A stretch of 64,000 bases of DNA, from contig NC_092192.1 in assembly GCF_043641665.1 (NCBI RefSeq), positions 2,044,001 to 2,108,000 on the forward strand, read 5' to 3'. Of this stretch, positions 38,401 to 51,876 are shown one piece after another. How positions within the stretch are numbered: the stretch's first letter is position 1; each line of letters begins with the position of its first letter. Both the position numbers and the translations under genes were made by a program. The DNA is from Enoplosus armatus (Eukaryota > Chordata > Actinopteri > Centrarchiformes > Enoplosidae). The notes beneath the pieces are model-generated. The model saw only the letters and a program-made list of their open reading frames with translations, had not been told where the DNA came from and made no database searches.

Positions 38401-41400
38401 ACACAAGAGAAATACAGATTTTTATATGGTTGTATATGTAAATAATGTATACATAACCACGTCGGTGCGCATCAGACGTTACACGCCGACGGAAGAGATA
38501 CACTGCTCTTTTGCAAAAAGGAAAACCTTTTTTATAATGTACATCAATATGTGTTTTTATACTAAAAGGGCAAAAAAAATGTTAAAGGATATTCATTGAC
38601 TTAGCTTGTACAGCAATGTATACGATGTTCGCCTGTGGAGAACAAGCTGGTTTTGATTTTACGCCTTCTCCCTCCTGTTCTCGTCTCTCCTGCTGAGCTC
38701 AGATGTTTCACACAAACACAGACCTGCTTTCTTTTTTTTTTTTGTTGTTGTTGTTGTTGTTGTTCTGTTGGGCCCGAGGTCTTTGCATTCTCTCCAAGTG
38801 TGCTGTGTGTAAAATTTGTGCTACTATGAGTGAGCTTTTGTTTTGTTCTTCTGCTCCACAGAACGTGTTGAATGATTCTCAGAGAAACAAACACAGAAAC
38901 CAAAAGTGAAAAGGAAAAAAAAGGCAGAGAAGGAAATGACACAGAGGGTTAAACAGGAGCTGCAGTGAGTGGATCAATAACACAGGCAACAAATTATTAC
39001 ATCAATATCATTAGATCATAGACAATATTATCAATCCGACTAAGCTTTGACAAAGAAATAAAGGACATTTTCATTGATTCCAGAGTAACAAGTTAGACAT
39101 CAATGTAATGCATTAACACTATTATGCAAAATTCGATCAGATCCATTCATCTCTTAAAGTGCATAAAGCACTAAATTTGGAGTCAAAGGAATCTAGAGGT
39201 GATCCGACTGATCAGGCAGCAGCCGGCGGATCATGTTGCTGACTGATTTATAATTCAGAGCGGATCACGTTCTGTAACGCAGCCCTGTGTGTTCACGCTG
39301 AGTGCTCTGTTCTTCCTTTTCTGGCTTCACACTGGAGTTAACGTCCATCCTGAATATTTACATTTTTCTTCATTCTTCAGTCTGAAACTGCCGTTCATGG
39401 AGTAGTTTTCAAAGATGCCAAAATAAAAGGCGTTGTTCAAATTGATTGCAGTAGTCTTTGGATCTAAACAAGAAACCTTTCCACTGCAGACTTCTTCATG
39501 ACATATGAGCACTGAGAATGTTATTGACACGTTGTTAGCAGTCAACAGACAACGTGCCAAAGTCTAATTCTGCATTCACTCCACTCCAAATGTGTGAGAC
39601 TCCCCAGCTTCTTTTTACTCATTGGATGAACTAGCATTATATTTTTCTGTACATTGAACTGCAGGTGGTGGCTCACCAGTTGGAATATATCGTAGCTGTC
39701 AAGATTTCCTCTGACTTCTCATTACAACTATGAGGATGATGGCGGTATTTTTCCCTCTCGGCTGCTCGTTTTTTCGTGACGTTTGTTAAAATGATGCAGT
39801 ACTCAAGTTTCACTGTCCGGGAACTTGTCAGATTTTCAGAAACGCTGAGCCCCTAACCCTGAACCCTGAAAAATCAAAATGAGCAACATAAGCTAGTGGA
39901 ACAGATCTAGTTAGGATGTCAGTGAATGATAAGTGGAACAGTAGGCCGATGGTTAGTGTTTATTACGTTTCCCTTCTCTAGTTTCTCTCCTGTCGCTCTG
40001 CAGTGCTGGATGCCAACAATAAGAAAGCCTAAATATAGTTTTTTAAGTTCTCAGAGGTTCAGAAGCTGGTTTCTGGCAATTAGAAGCAGATTATTAGCAG
40101 AGTTATAAGTGAGTTTACAATAACATATATATATTTTTTATTTTACAATAGAAAACCACCACTTGATTTACATATTTCATTCGGCTGATTCCAGTATTTT
40201 AAAGGCTCTATATTTAAATTTGACAGCTTTAGACAACTAAAGATGATTTGGTATTTGTCCGTGTGAAGTTAATGGGGAAAAAAAGTTTAAAAGTCTAAAT
40301 AATTCCAAAGTTACATTTGATTTTTGGTGTCTTGAACTTGAAGATATACAAAATGGATGCACTGTGTAAGAGATTTTCTTTTTCTTCATTAAACATCATC
40401 CAAAAACATTTTATACATTGTGAAATAAATATGTGACAGTTTACAAACCAGACTGGATGACTTATATTTCTGGGTCAGTTTGGTTGTTTGGTGACTTTTG
40501 ATAAAAAGCTGTTAGACAAGACGAAAATATTAAAAATTAATGCATCCCGTTATATTTTAACTGGATTTAATCTTCCCAAAATGTCATAAAACAGCAGTCC
40601 GCTGTGTTTTATCTCACGCTGTTTCCACATCTCGCTGACGTCCTTCCTCATCTTCACAGTCATCGCTCTGATGGCACATGAGTAATCATATGTGTGAAAT
40701 TGGTTTCCAGAGAGTTTCTAGGTCCCTGTGCGTAAAAGCAGCTGACGTGGAAATAAAAACCACTGAATGAAAAGAGACTGGTTTAAAAAACACGCCCTGG
40801 AGCTTCATGTCAGGCGTTAATGAGGCTTTTTATTCCGGAGAAAATAGTCCGAACTGTCTGTTTGATTTCTTTAAGAATAACAAAATGTTGTTTAAGTCCA
40901 GGCCTTTTTGCCTCCTTTCTGGAACAGCTGTTCCAGAAACCGTCCTGTTACTAAAAGCCAAATATTCGATCTGTTAAACAGAAGAGTCTGTTTAAAGCTA
41001 CTGTTGAGCAGCACTGGCCACATTCCCTCAGTAAACATTTCCTTCAGCGTTCTTTAATTTGGTGGTTTTCACCCGACCCTCGCGCTGAGCCCTGGCAGAG
41101 TTCAGTGAGGGTCACGCCTCCTCTCTTGTTTGCCGTGTTATCGGCCGAGTGAACCGGTGCCACCCCGGATTAAGCCGTGCTCCTCGCTTTCTTCAGCCTC
41201 TGATGGCGAGGCCAGGCTGTGTTTGATCTGTGTTTCTGAGCCGCTGGAGGTCTGCAAAACGGGCCTCGATGGGTTGGCTCATTAGCCGGCTAACCTCAAG
41301 CTACGGATACGCTGTAAAAAATATATCATCTCGGTGTGTCAAGACTGAAGATATTTTAAAACAACTGATATCATCTGCATCAGTGTGACGAAACAAGTTT

Positions 41401-42407
41401 AAATGCTCCTCATTAAAAGCCTTTCCCTTCAATTTCTTTATCATAACAATAACTATCAAAGGATGAAAGTTAGCAGGATTAGCGGCTTCCCCATCAGTCA
41501 CGCATTCGATATGCCAACTTGACCCTCAGCTATCAGGGTCTCCACTAGTTTTTATCACTCAACAGCTCAAACTGATGACACTGATGGCTAACGTTTCAGC
41601 TTCTTCTTCTTCTGCTTCTTCATACAAAGAGCCACTTTCTTAGAGATGAGTCTTCTGTTGGATTATGGGAATAAGAAGCCCATAAAGCTGAGAGTGAGTT
41701 ATTGACTGGGTCTGGGTGTCATGCCTCAGTTGAAAAGAGAGGAAGAAAAAGGGTTTATCGTTTTGTTAAAGAATGTTACCTAAAGGGCTGCATGAAGTCT
41801 GAAGTGAAGTCTGTGTAATGCAAAAAGCTTTACTTGAACTATGAATATGGAAAATGTTAAACATGCGTTTATAGGAATGTGGCTTGTTGTTGGATCTGGT
41901 TTCTTTGCTGTTTGTTGTGGAAGTTCCCACAGAGAAGTGATTTTACCTGTGATTAAATATTAATATCACCAATTATTTGAAGCTGGTTTAAATATTTTAC
42001 TGGTCTCTAACACAACTATAAGTCAGCTGGTGGTTCTGCTTGAATCTGCTCAACTGTTGCATGTTTTATCCACGCCGAACAGGAACAGGCCTTTCTCAGT
42101 TTTCTGGTTTTATGTTACAAGCAACCGTTAAACCGAAAAGAGAGACGCAGGCTAATTTAGAGTTCAGGTGTTGCAGAACTTGCAGCCGCTGTCCTGAGGT
42201 CTGGTTCCACTCTGAGCTTCAGCTTTTGTCGGGTAGACGGACGTGTTGTCCATTTAAGTTTTATTTACCCATTTGCTTTGCTTTTCCTTGCTGGTTGCTG
42301 AGATGCATCACAGGATGTTGAGTGCCATGTTTTCGTAAGATTTTGGATTTCAGTTTCTTCTGCAGTGAAACCTAAAGAAATATATTTTGTGTTTGAGTTA
42401 TTGAACC

Positions 42408-42430
42408 GTGTGTGTGTGTGTGTGTGTGTT
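42408..42430. repeat. (GT)n microsatellite
   Basis: Uninterrupted GT dinucleotides over about 23 nt. Confidence 0.93.
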
Positions 42431-43210
42431 TTGCCCAGTGCGTACTGGATCAATGGTAGTTAGAGATACTTCTGAATGACGTGTGTTTACCTGCCAGGTG
42501 TACCAGGTGGGCGGGGTTTACCTGCACATGAATGTGCACACAGAGCTGTGAAGACAAACAATGGTAAATCATGCACATCCTGTACTCCGCGGCGGCTAAA
42601 ACAAATGCTAACTAATATATTTGCAGTGTTGTGTGATTCAGGTGTGATAATCTTTCCTCTTTTCTTTTTTTTTTTGGCTTCACAGAAACATGTCATGTGA
42701 CCTTTTGAAAATGAATGGTGTCATTTCAGTGGAGCACAAAAAGCAGAAGAAGGACTCTGAAACAAACGAATCTGTCGCTTCTGATGTCACTCTGTCATGT
42801 TTTCCACATGAATCAACCAACCAAGTGTAAATACAGCGAGCTGTGTCGCAGGAGGGCCGTGTTTTTCTACTGAACTCTGTCGCTTATTAAACATAAAGGT
42901 ACCAGTTGTGGATCCTTGACACCGTCGCTGGTTGCAGATTTTAAAAGTGTGGGAAAACTCAGTGTTTGCTTGAGATTTGTGAGATTGAGAATTTAATTTG
43001 TCATTTTTGTGAAGATGTTATATATATTTTTTTCTTTGTACCATGATGTACGCAAACGGGATCCTCACACATTCTATGCAAACAAATGGATATGGAACAC
43101 ATTGTAATAATGCGATGATGATAACGCTATGTCGGTAAACTCTCTTAAATTTATTATACTTTCTGTATACAGTTTGTATTTATGAACTGAGTTGCAATCT
43201 AAACTGTATC

Positions 43211-43216
43211 AATAAA
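43211..43216 (+). terminator. sgcd: Candidate sgcd polyadenylation signal (AATAAA)
   Basis: AATAAA sits in gtatcaataaacttattt with a run of A shortly after, and upstream text (tttattatactttctgta, tacagtttgtatttatgaac) typical of vertebrate mRNA ends. No other gene end is available nearby on this strand. Confidence 0.5.
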
Positions 43217-45036
43217 CTTATTTAAAAAAGAGATAATCTTCCATCTGACACAGTGACAAAGTTTTTACACTTTGTAGTTCCTTCCTGTCTTTTACTGAAA
43301 ACACACACACAGCAAACTTTGATCATCTTACATTTACTGTTTCCAGAGAAAACTGTAATTACACACAGTCACAGATGACAGCTGGCTCGTGCTGTTGGCC
43401 AGTATTTTATTATTTATTATTTCAGTGTTTTGAAAGCCAGGATCTAGCATGGTTAGTGTTTCCAAAAGTTGTAGATGAAATGTCTCCACAAACGTTTTAT
43501 TGTCATTATCTTCCACCAAGCAAGCACTCATCCATGTTGTACTATTTCACCACACAGTAAGAGATTCATACTTCGTGAGCCAAATTAGCAAAAAATAATA
43601 GTAATAATAACCTAATTGATCCAATAGAAAACTACAAGTCCCCCCCCCCTGTTTTTTTAAACCATTGAGGTCAGTCATTTTAGTTTGTGCTGACACAGAG
43701 CTTTATGTGATGTCGGTGTTTTCTACATTTTCTTTCTTCTGCTTCAGGCTGTGTACTCGCCGGCTCTGATCAGAAACTATTTCCTTTGTCTCTCACACGG
43801 AGTGCAGCGGGAGGAATCACATGAATCACCTTCAGTGGTAACACAGGAGCTGGATTGTCACAAGGGAACAATAGTCACATTCATGCATGACTAAATAACA
43901 ACGAAGCCATGTGAAGAGAGCGAACGTCTATTAAAAGGGCCTTGTTGCAACTAATGTTTCATTCACAGCCTCTTTATGAACTGTGAAGGACGTCTTTGTC
44001 CTGAATCTCCGTGAATTTCTGATTACAGTGCCTCCATGCATACATTCTTTCAGAGAGGTCAAAGCCTGCTGATTCTGGAGCAGTTTGCTCGGGGGTACTT
44101 TGACAAGGATGATGACAAACCGAAGTATAGGCCCGACACATTGTTGTTGTTGAATTACTGAGAAGAGATTTTTCATCTCTTTCAGCTCCTAGTTTTGGTT
44201 GCATCCAATTTAAACATCTGTATCAAATCAAACTGTTCATTTTGTTCCACCTTCAGCTGGAGGCATCACCTGAGCACTTCCAGGCCTTGACTCTCTAAAC
44301 TTTGTTGACATGACAGAGAGCCTTTAATGAAAAGAGGCTCTAAACAGCAGGAGGTGTGCTGTTCAAGCTGTGGACTAATTAGCTGTTCGGTGATTGAAAG
44401 CTGGCGTACAGGAGTGAGTCCTCCTCTTAAAACTCACATCTCCACGTCCATTACAAGAGAGAAAGCTGCAATTTTAGAATTACACTGCAGTTGGATTAGG
44501 CTGCACAAGCTGTTCAAACTATTTTAATGGTCGTTTTATGCCTTTTAAACAGCCGGACTGTGATATTTTGGGAGAAAGGATCAATAGAGCTGTGCAGGGC
44601 TAATTAGCAATGTGTTCTGAGTTTGGCTGTATGAACGTAATGAAAGCTGTTGGTCACATGGGAGAAGATAATGACAGAAATGTGGTTGTTGTGAATTGTT
44701 CCTCTTGATCATCTTGTGCTCTTCCTCACTGTCCAGACAATATCAATGGACTCACTAAAACTGTTTTTATTATTTGATGCATTACAAAATGACAAAAATG
44801 AGTTCATGGATGGTGATTCTATACTTTTCTTACTGTCAACAAATCCCATGAAATGAGCAAAACCAACAGTGTGATAGTCAATCTGTGCCCACTGCTTCCT
44901 GCTGAAGACTTAAATCTTCACAACGGCCAGCAAATATATAATTACATTTCTGAAAGTGGATGGTGAATAAACCGCAGTGTGTGTGTTCATGGTAATGAAG
45001 GAACATGTCACCCAGTGCAACAGAGGAATAAGGATG

Positions 45037-45052
45037 CACACACACACACACA
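45037..45052. repeat. (CA)n microsatellite
   Basis: A short CA run of 16 nt. Confidence 0.9.
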
Positions 45053-45940
45053 GATACATTCATTAATATCACCTTATCGTTTCATACTAATATATTCAGA
45101 ATGATTATGTCCTGAAACTGTTTTGAGATTACTTTTTTTGATAGTAGCTTGCTATCATTTGTTTGTAGTTCAGCGTTCTCAGATCCTTGGAGTTATCCTT
45201 CTTTGCAGTTATACCAAATAATATCTGAGAACTATATCTGGAAATTGTTATCCGAGTCACTCAGCGCTCCTCTTTCCCATGAATACACAGCAGACTCAGG
45301 GTCCTTACACAATGCAACCATGAGTATAATCCAACACAAAAACTTAAACAGGAAATATTTACGCCAACATGAAACTAATTTGTTTTTTTTAAATGTAACC
45401 ATGACCAGTCTTCAGAGGGAAGAGTCCAGACTGAATGAGGACTGTAAACTTTTTAATTATAGGCTGAGATTCAGGAAGCTTCGCTGCTCTGTTGGGCTGT
45501 AAATAGGGAAAAAAGATATAAAGGGAGAGAAAACGAGTGGGTGAGAGTGTGAGGGTGAGAATGTGAGACCGCGGGGGGCCATGAGACTGATGGTATCCAC
45601 CAAGGCCTTCTGCCTTGTTGGGATGTAAACAGAAGGAGACAAAGGAGCCTTTTAATATCGACTGACATTAACATGCGTCTCATATCAACACTGTGTGCAG
45701 ATGCGACTCAGAGGGCATACATTTATATCTGGCATTAAAACGTGTCTCTAGGAAACAAAATGAAATCAGATGATGAAATGCAGCTTGTAACACACATCGC
45801 TTTGCCTCATAACAAATGTGTCCATGAAGACTGACAGTGAACACAACAGTGTGTGCTCAAGTTGAATTAAAACTTGTAATTAATTACAATTAAAAAGATA
45901 AAACCAAATAAATGAGAGTCTGGCCCACTAGTAACTGCCT

Positions 45941-46000
45941 GCTTGTTAGCTTAGCTTAGCATAATGAGGGGGAAGCAGCTAGCCTGGCTGTAGCCGAAGG
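45941..46000 (+). repeat. Percomorph-type interspersed repeat fragment
   Basis: The words gttagcttagcttagcata and agcagctagcctggct occur in the order and spacing of a repeat very common in percomorph fish genomes. There they read roughly ttagcttagcataaagactg then acagctagcctggctctgtc. A few bases between the blocks are missing here. It supports the taxonomic guess. I cannot give the family name with certainty. Confidence 0.6.
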
Positions 46001-47975
46001 TTGGTGCCGCGAATGCACTTGAAGGCCACCGTAGGTTGGAAAGGGGGGGGGGTTGTTGCAATCTGTCACCTCACTGAATCCTACACACTGGTCTTGGAGA
46101 CCTGTTATTGGTAGAAAGGTGTCACGTGTAGGGAAGTACAGGTCAAGAACAAACCCTCCAAGATACCATCAGCATTTAAAGAAGCCCCACATGAGACTTT
46201 TCACAGGCTGGTCAACGGGCGTCTGTCGCTGCAGAATGAGAAAGTAAAAATGGAGAAATTAAGAAAATAAAAAAGGAAAGAAGAGAAAGGAGAGGAAACA
46301 AAAGAGCAAATGAATGAAGGAAGAATAAAATAAAATAAAAAACTATGAAGAGGAAACTGCGTTCATATTCTGCTGGTGCTAAACAGTGATGCACTTCATT
46401 CATCCACAACAGGAGAAGAAGCTTCAGCTGTCAGACAGACAGAAGTCCTCGTCATCTGGAACTCAGTGTAGTTAATGATTCTGCCATTTATTACCATTAT
46501 TACTGTAAATGTAATTTATTAGTCACTGCTATATTTTACCATTAAGCTAATATATGTGAGGACCACTATGTATATTTTATTCTTGTCTTTAGTCTTGTTT
46601 ATTATGTATTATATTATTTTCCCATCAGGACGGGTGTGTTGTGTGTAGTATGAGCGCCCTCTGCGGGGCCCCTTCAATCATGATGGTGTGCCCCAAACTG
46701 TTACCAGTCTGCTGCATCCTGTCCTGCAGTAGGCCGGTCTGTAATGCTGAAGTGGGCCTCCAGGTAGGACTGCAGACGCCTCTGTGATGTTGGCCACGAG
46801 TGATTTACTACCTCTGTGGCGTAGCTTGCTAACCATCAGTAAGCTAAATGACTTTGTTTGAGTATTTTCTGGAGCTTGTTGCAACCAAAGCCGGCTGTGG
46901 GAGACCTCATTTCGTTCTGTTGTCCATCCATGGCATAGATGGGCCAAGGGACGGTCCAGCAGAAGGCGGTAATGCTACACTTGTGTTTGCCAACCTGCCA
47001 ACCGTAAAACTTAACAGAGGAAGAAGAAGATGGGGCAAGGCTGGATGTACATGTATGCGGCGGAGGACGTCTCTTGGCGGGACATGGCGAGTGAGGAGCT
47101 GTAAAGTCGTGGATTCAAACGTCATCAGCGGAGTCTTGCCGTTGGTTCGCTCCCTGCAATGTTGCTGCTTTCATTCACAACACAGCCGTACCGGCATTTT
47201 CCCTGAAATGTTACGAGGTCTTGAGGTGGAAATTAGCGGAACAGATTTCCCTGAATATGGACTCCCGCTCCAGTTCACACATGAGCCCATGCAGGAAATG
47301 TTCCTGAAACTTCCAGGGATGCGCTGCATGTGTGAAAGGAGTTTAAGAATGTCACGCTACTTCCTGCTTTGCTTCATTTTTCCAGACAGGACTGTCTTGA
47401 TCATTTGATGCAGGAAAATAAGAAAGTGTTTCCAGCATCAGTGACGGACAGAGAGAAAGAGGTAAAGTCTGTAGATCACACTCATCATCAATGAGCTTTG
47501 CCAACACAAGCTGTATCAGTTCGGAGAGTTGTGGGAGGAAAAAAAAGACATTTAATGTGCTTATAAAACACCCTTACACTGTGCTATTAGACTGTCAGAC
47601 AATAAAGCATCAGGAGAGTGAAACATTCATCATCGGTTTTCTGCAAGGTCGAAACAAAGCTCCCTCTGAACACTCAGCAACAATACAAATGGATCTCTCC
47701 GCTTTTATTCACTTGATGCAGATTTCATTATGCTGCCAGCTCAGATTGAAGAGGATACTTAGAAAAACACTTGTTTCTGCCAAATGTTTCTGCCCTGTAA
47801 TATTGTTTGATAGGTATTATATCTTGATATTTAGATGTTTTTCACACAACTATCTGAAAATGATGAACTAAGACAAACAATCAAGTGTTGCTCGTAACGT
47901 CAGTTTCTCTTTCAGTCATTGTGCATTGTTGGGTTTTAGTTAACACAACCATTCACAGAAGATTGATTCTTACTT

Positions 47976-48122
47976 ACAGCGAGTGGCCAGAGTACATGTG
48001 GACACCTGATTCTTTGAAAATAAGGCAAAAGTGCTTCAGCCGAGAACAAGAACATGAAGCCAGTTTAATGGAGCAATTTTCATTGAAAAGAGAAGATTTC
48101 TCCGTCCACCTTTTGTTAGACA
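47976..48122. mobile_element. Second, diverged copy of the small inverted-repeat element
   Basis: The left part gtggccagagtacatgtgga followed by cacctga, the inner ggagcaattttcattgaaaa, and the right part gtccaccttttgtt parallel the element at 12018-12213 (gtggtcaaaagtatgtggac, ggagcacaaaccatgaaaaa, gtccacatacgtttgg). It is more diverged and somewhat shorter. It encodes no protein. Confidence 0.5.
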
Positions 48123-49222
48123 TCTCTTAAAAGACCCTTTTTTCTTATCTGAATGGCAGTTGTTTTCTTTCAAGAAGAGCTGACAGATCTGTGACGTCTC
48201 CATCTTGGTTTATTGATGTGAAATCTACTGTATGTTGGTTCAAAGTGCCGCCTCTTTAAATCTTATAGCCGTTTCTTCTTCATGTTAAAGCTCTCGTCGT
48301 CTTGTTGCACAGTAGAAGAAAAGGCTTCTGACTCACTTTTATTTAATTATTTATTCATTATTCATACTGAAACTGCTTCAACTGCGTTCAGGTGATTAAT
48401 CACGTGTTGTCACCTCCCTCAACTTGCATGTAAAACGAAAGTTTTGGCTGAAATTCGGCCAAATTCTAATATTAGTCGGGTCGACTCTGCACAGTACAAT
48501 TGATTCCTTTAACATACTTGTTAGATATAAGCCATAGTCATCTTTAGGCCTCAGATTTCACCTTCGATTTGACTCCCATGCTGAGGCAAAAAGCAGGCGG
48601 GACAGGAAATAGCTGTGGAAGCTAACATGGCTAGCTGGCTAACAACAGCACAAAACTATACAACTGCCTTTTTGAATCAGTTGCTACCTTTAATTAATGT
48701 CTCAGTTGTAAATGAACGGACAGTGTTTGCTGTCCCACCTGGAGTCTTTGAGCGCAGCTGCTTCGTCCCTGACGGTGTGCACGTACGCGTGAACACGTGA
48801 GCGTGCACTCGCGTCACTGTGTGTGTGTCTTCATCTGTCTGCGTGTGTGTGAACGCCGAGTGTGTTGTCAGTGCCTCAAACTGACAGCTGAACTATCCAC
48901 CCAGCATTAATTGAGTTCACACAAACATTAGATCGCTCGGGGGAGAAAAAAAATAACAGAGAACGAAAGAAAGAAAACACCCTTCACGCCATGATTTGTT
49001 TCCCTGTGTCGCCTCCTGACACCCTGAAGATTGAGGCAGAATATTAGGGAGAGATTATGTCGAATTTAGAAAAGTTGTTTTGCCGATGTCGAGCGCTCGG
49101 ACTGACAGACGAGGACGAGCTGTTTGAATGTTTATCAGCCGCCGTCGTGGAGCTCCGGAGGGGCTCTGATACAGACGGCCATGTTTGTGTTAGAATATTC
49201 TGGAACAGTGTGGACAGAGACT

Positions 49223-49241
49223 GGGGGGGGGGGGGGGGGGG
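49223..49241. repeat. Poly-G homopolymer, 19 nt
   Basis: An uninterrupted run of 19 G. Confidence 0.95.
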
Positions 49242-49279
49242 TAGACAATCTGCTGCTGAGATCAGGTGGATGGATGGAT

Positions 49280-49640
49280 GATGCACCAGAGAGGAGCAGG
49301 GACAAGATTATTAATTAGTGAGTGAATGAATGAGTGGGGGTTATGGGGTGATGGGGGAGGGAGGGAGGAGAGGGATGGAGTATGTGTGACTGAGTGAGGG
49401 TGAGAAGGTAGGAAGGAGGGGGGTGAAAAATGCATTAGTGAGGGAGGGACAGCGAAGGGATGAGGGGGGAAGGTGGCATAAAGTGAGTGAGTGACTAAAG
49501 GAGGGATGGAATATGTATGAATGAGTGATGGAGGGAATAAGTGAATGGAAGAGGGAGGGAGGGGTGAGGGGTGGATTAAGTGAAGAGAGAATGAGAGAGT
49601 GAGGAGGGGTGAGAAGGGGAGGGAGGGAGTGAACCTCATG
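49280..49640. repeat. Imperfect purine-rich tandem tract
   Basis: Words such as gagggatggagtatgtgtga (about 49370) and gagggatggaatatgtatga (about 49501) recur with gagtgagtgaatgag and gggagggagg spacers. The tract is bracketed by poly-G runs at 49223-49241 and 49786-49803. It looks like a decayed tandem repeat of variable unit length. Confidence 0.7.
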
Positions 49641-49785
49641 AATCTGAGTGTGCGATCACACAACTGATGACGAGAACTGCTGCTTCCTCTCAGACACCAG
49701 ATCACCTGGATCACAGAAGATCCACAGATCTGATCTTCTGTCTGGCAAAGACCCTGCGCAGTGCTGCTGGAGGGTGGAGCTGCCC

Positions 49786-49803
49786 GGGGGGGGGGGGGGG
49801 GGG
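49786..49803. repeat. Poly-G homopolymer, 18 nt
   Basis: An uninterrupted run of 18 G. Confidence 0.95.
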
Positions 49804-50620
49804 TTACAATTACACTGTGAGTTACACACCGGCTGAAGTGTCTCTGAGTTTGTTTAAAAAAATCACCGCGTAGACACAATCAAACATAATTCTATTCCAG
49901 CTCGCAGGGTGATCGCGCTCCAGCCTCCATATTTATTCTCCTCTTACACCTTCCCTGCTGTTCACAATAATTACAAATAGACACATAACATCATCTTCTC
50001 CCAGCAGCCAACGCTCCTTACAGCGCCAGATTAAATTCTAAAGCAGGACACACAAGTGCTTAAACTATTATTTTCTCTCATTGAATATTTGCATCTTGTC
50101 CCGGACTGCAGAACGTCTGCAGCAGCTTCTTTATCAGCCGCACTCGGTGAAAGCAGAACGTTGAATTTGTGTCTTTCACTCCATCTGTATGATTTTATAT
50201 CATTAAAAGCCATGGACACCAGGCTGCACACGGCCCGCTCCAGATGTGGTGACGGTGGCACTAACACTGACCGTTCTGCATTGGGTGTTTTGTTGTTTTA
50301 TCTTAGCAGACACCCACAAAAAGGCGTCATGGAGCCTCCAATACGACACTCTGTAATAATAATCAATAAATAAACTTCAGAGCTGAAAAATACCACATAT
50401 TTCAGTACAAATCAATAAAACTGCATAAACTAAAGATACAAATGTCTGTTTGTAAAATGTATGAGACATAATGCTTGTGCCAAGGGACTGACTCTGTGCC
50501 GTGACGGTCCTCCGGCTCTGCCACGGCCTGTCAGTGACACTGTCAGGAATAGATATATTAAATAACATTTGTCCTGGCCTGGACAAATAAGTATTACCTG
50601 AGTCTTTAAAGCACATGCTG

Positions 50621-50621
<1 letters not shown>

Positions 50622-50656
<35 letters not shown>
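50622..50656. repeat. (CA)n microsatellite
   Basis: Uninterrupted CA dinucleotides over 35 nt. Confidence 0.95.
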
Positions 50657-50658
<2 letters not shown>

Positions 50659-50797
50659 GCAGCGTGAGAGCTGCTGCCCAGAGAGCAGTTAGAAGATGTG
50701 TAATCAAGACAGAGGTTGGCTTAACAGCTCAATTAGCAGCTGTAATTAAAACTCTCGCTCAAAGACAGATAGCATGGATCTCTGTCTTTCTCTTCCT

Positions 50798-50824
50798 CAC
50801 ACACACACACACACACACACACAC
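50798..50824. repeat. (CA)n microsatellite
   Basis: Uninterrupted CA dinucleotides over 27 nt, about 140 bp from the previous CA run. Confidence 0.95.
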
Positions 50825-50937
50825 TGAGAATATGAAGCAGTTGCATGTTTTCAGTAATGACAGAAACCAGGGAAAAGCTACTCATGCATGTAATTATTAA
50901 TCAGCGCCACAAACAAACCCGACTGCATCAGCTCACA

Positions 50938-50961
50938 TGCTGCTGCTGCTGCTGCTGCTGC
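50938..50961. repeat. (TGC)8 trinucleotide repeat
   Basis: Eight uninterrupted TGC (CTG) units outside any recognised gene. Confidence 0.93.
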
Positions 50962-51876
50962 CGTGGAAACATTTCCTGTCTTCAGTTCTGATGCTTACAG
51001 AGACCTGAACCCTGTTGTGTATCAGAGTGAAGGCGGGAGGGGTGAACTCCGGTGTCGGTTCCAACAAGATGAGAAAGAGCAGTTAAAATAAATGAATCAA
51101 TAAACTAGAGACCATCTCGTGATGGGATCACAGCAACATGTTGACGTTACGACCAATGAGTACTCAGCAGTACTTGTTATGGAAATCTGGACAGAGTAAC
51201 GTTCAACTCATCAGTGAAGGAAGTGGTCAGATTTATTAAAGCTTGTAGAGGGAGAATGGAGAGATTATCACTACATCTCCCCTGTGGTCAGACTGTAAAC
51301 CCTCAATGAACATGCTACAAACAGCCAGTTTGGTCTAAATAAGCACAAGATGTTTACTCGTAATACATATTCAATCAACAATCAGGAGACACCAAATATT
51401 AAAGGACTCGGATCGATGACCTTCCAACTACCTCTGACTCCAGATCTGCCGTTAGAATTAACGGCTTCTGTAAAATGGAAATGATGAAATGATTTTCCAT
51501 AAAGAAGCTCAGGGTCCTCTGTTGAGAGACAGGGCGGCCATATTGTTTCCACTGATGACGGCATGCATGTAAGTAAAGCTTTTTATTCTTCAATGAAGTG
51601 TCCGGGATCAAGGACGTCAACATGCACCTGCTTTCTTTTGTTTTTTAACTCCTATTACAGCCAGGTAGCACTTCCTGTTTATCATAAGCAGTATATAAAT
51701 ATCTAATAAATGCTTTATAACACGATAAAGTGCAGCTGTAAGCAGATATATTAATGTATTTGTCAACAACTATAACTGCCTCCTACTCTGCAGTAATAAA
51801 CAGGTTCAAATGTATGTTATGAGCAACCTGAGAGGACCTTTTGTGGTTACTGTGTCCACTCTGGGGCTTTAGATTA

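Larger units (their letters stand above)
35402..43235 (+). other. sgcd: Presumed long 3' UTR of sgcd
   Basis: There is no further exon or independent gene after the stop for about 7.8 kb, and the next convincing polyadenylation context is at 43211. The stretch is AT-rich and has few recognisable transposons. Segments such as 38340-38620 (tgtaaataatgtatacataa and neighbours) look like mammalian-style UTR sequence. AATAAA also occurs earlier at 36514, 39057 and 40424, which could give shorter transcripts. Low-complexity sites include a C/CCA run at about 36210-36240 and (GTT)n at about 38742-38765. From memory, mammalian SGCD mRNAs also have very long 3' UTRs. The extent is inferred. Confidence 0.45.

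Noticed and set aside
39851..39870. Telomere-like ccctaaccctgaaccctgaa
   Set aside because: Only one to two imperfect units, not an interstitial telomeric array.
46848..47408. Plus-strand open frame of 186 codons
   Set aside because: No recognisable domain. Part of it (ggcggtaatgctacacttgt ... gaagaagaaga) looks like a common teleost repeat, and there is no splice or promoter context.
49057..49281. Open frame starting MSNLEKLFCRCRALGLTDED
   Set aside because: The first 50 residues look plausible as protein but it runs into a poly-G tract. No family is recognised, so coding status is unsupported.
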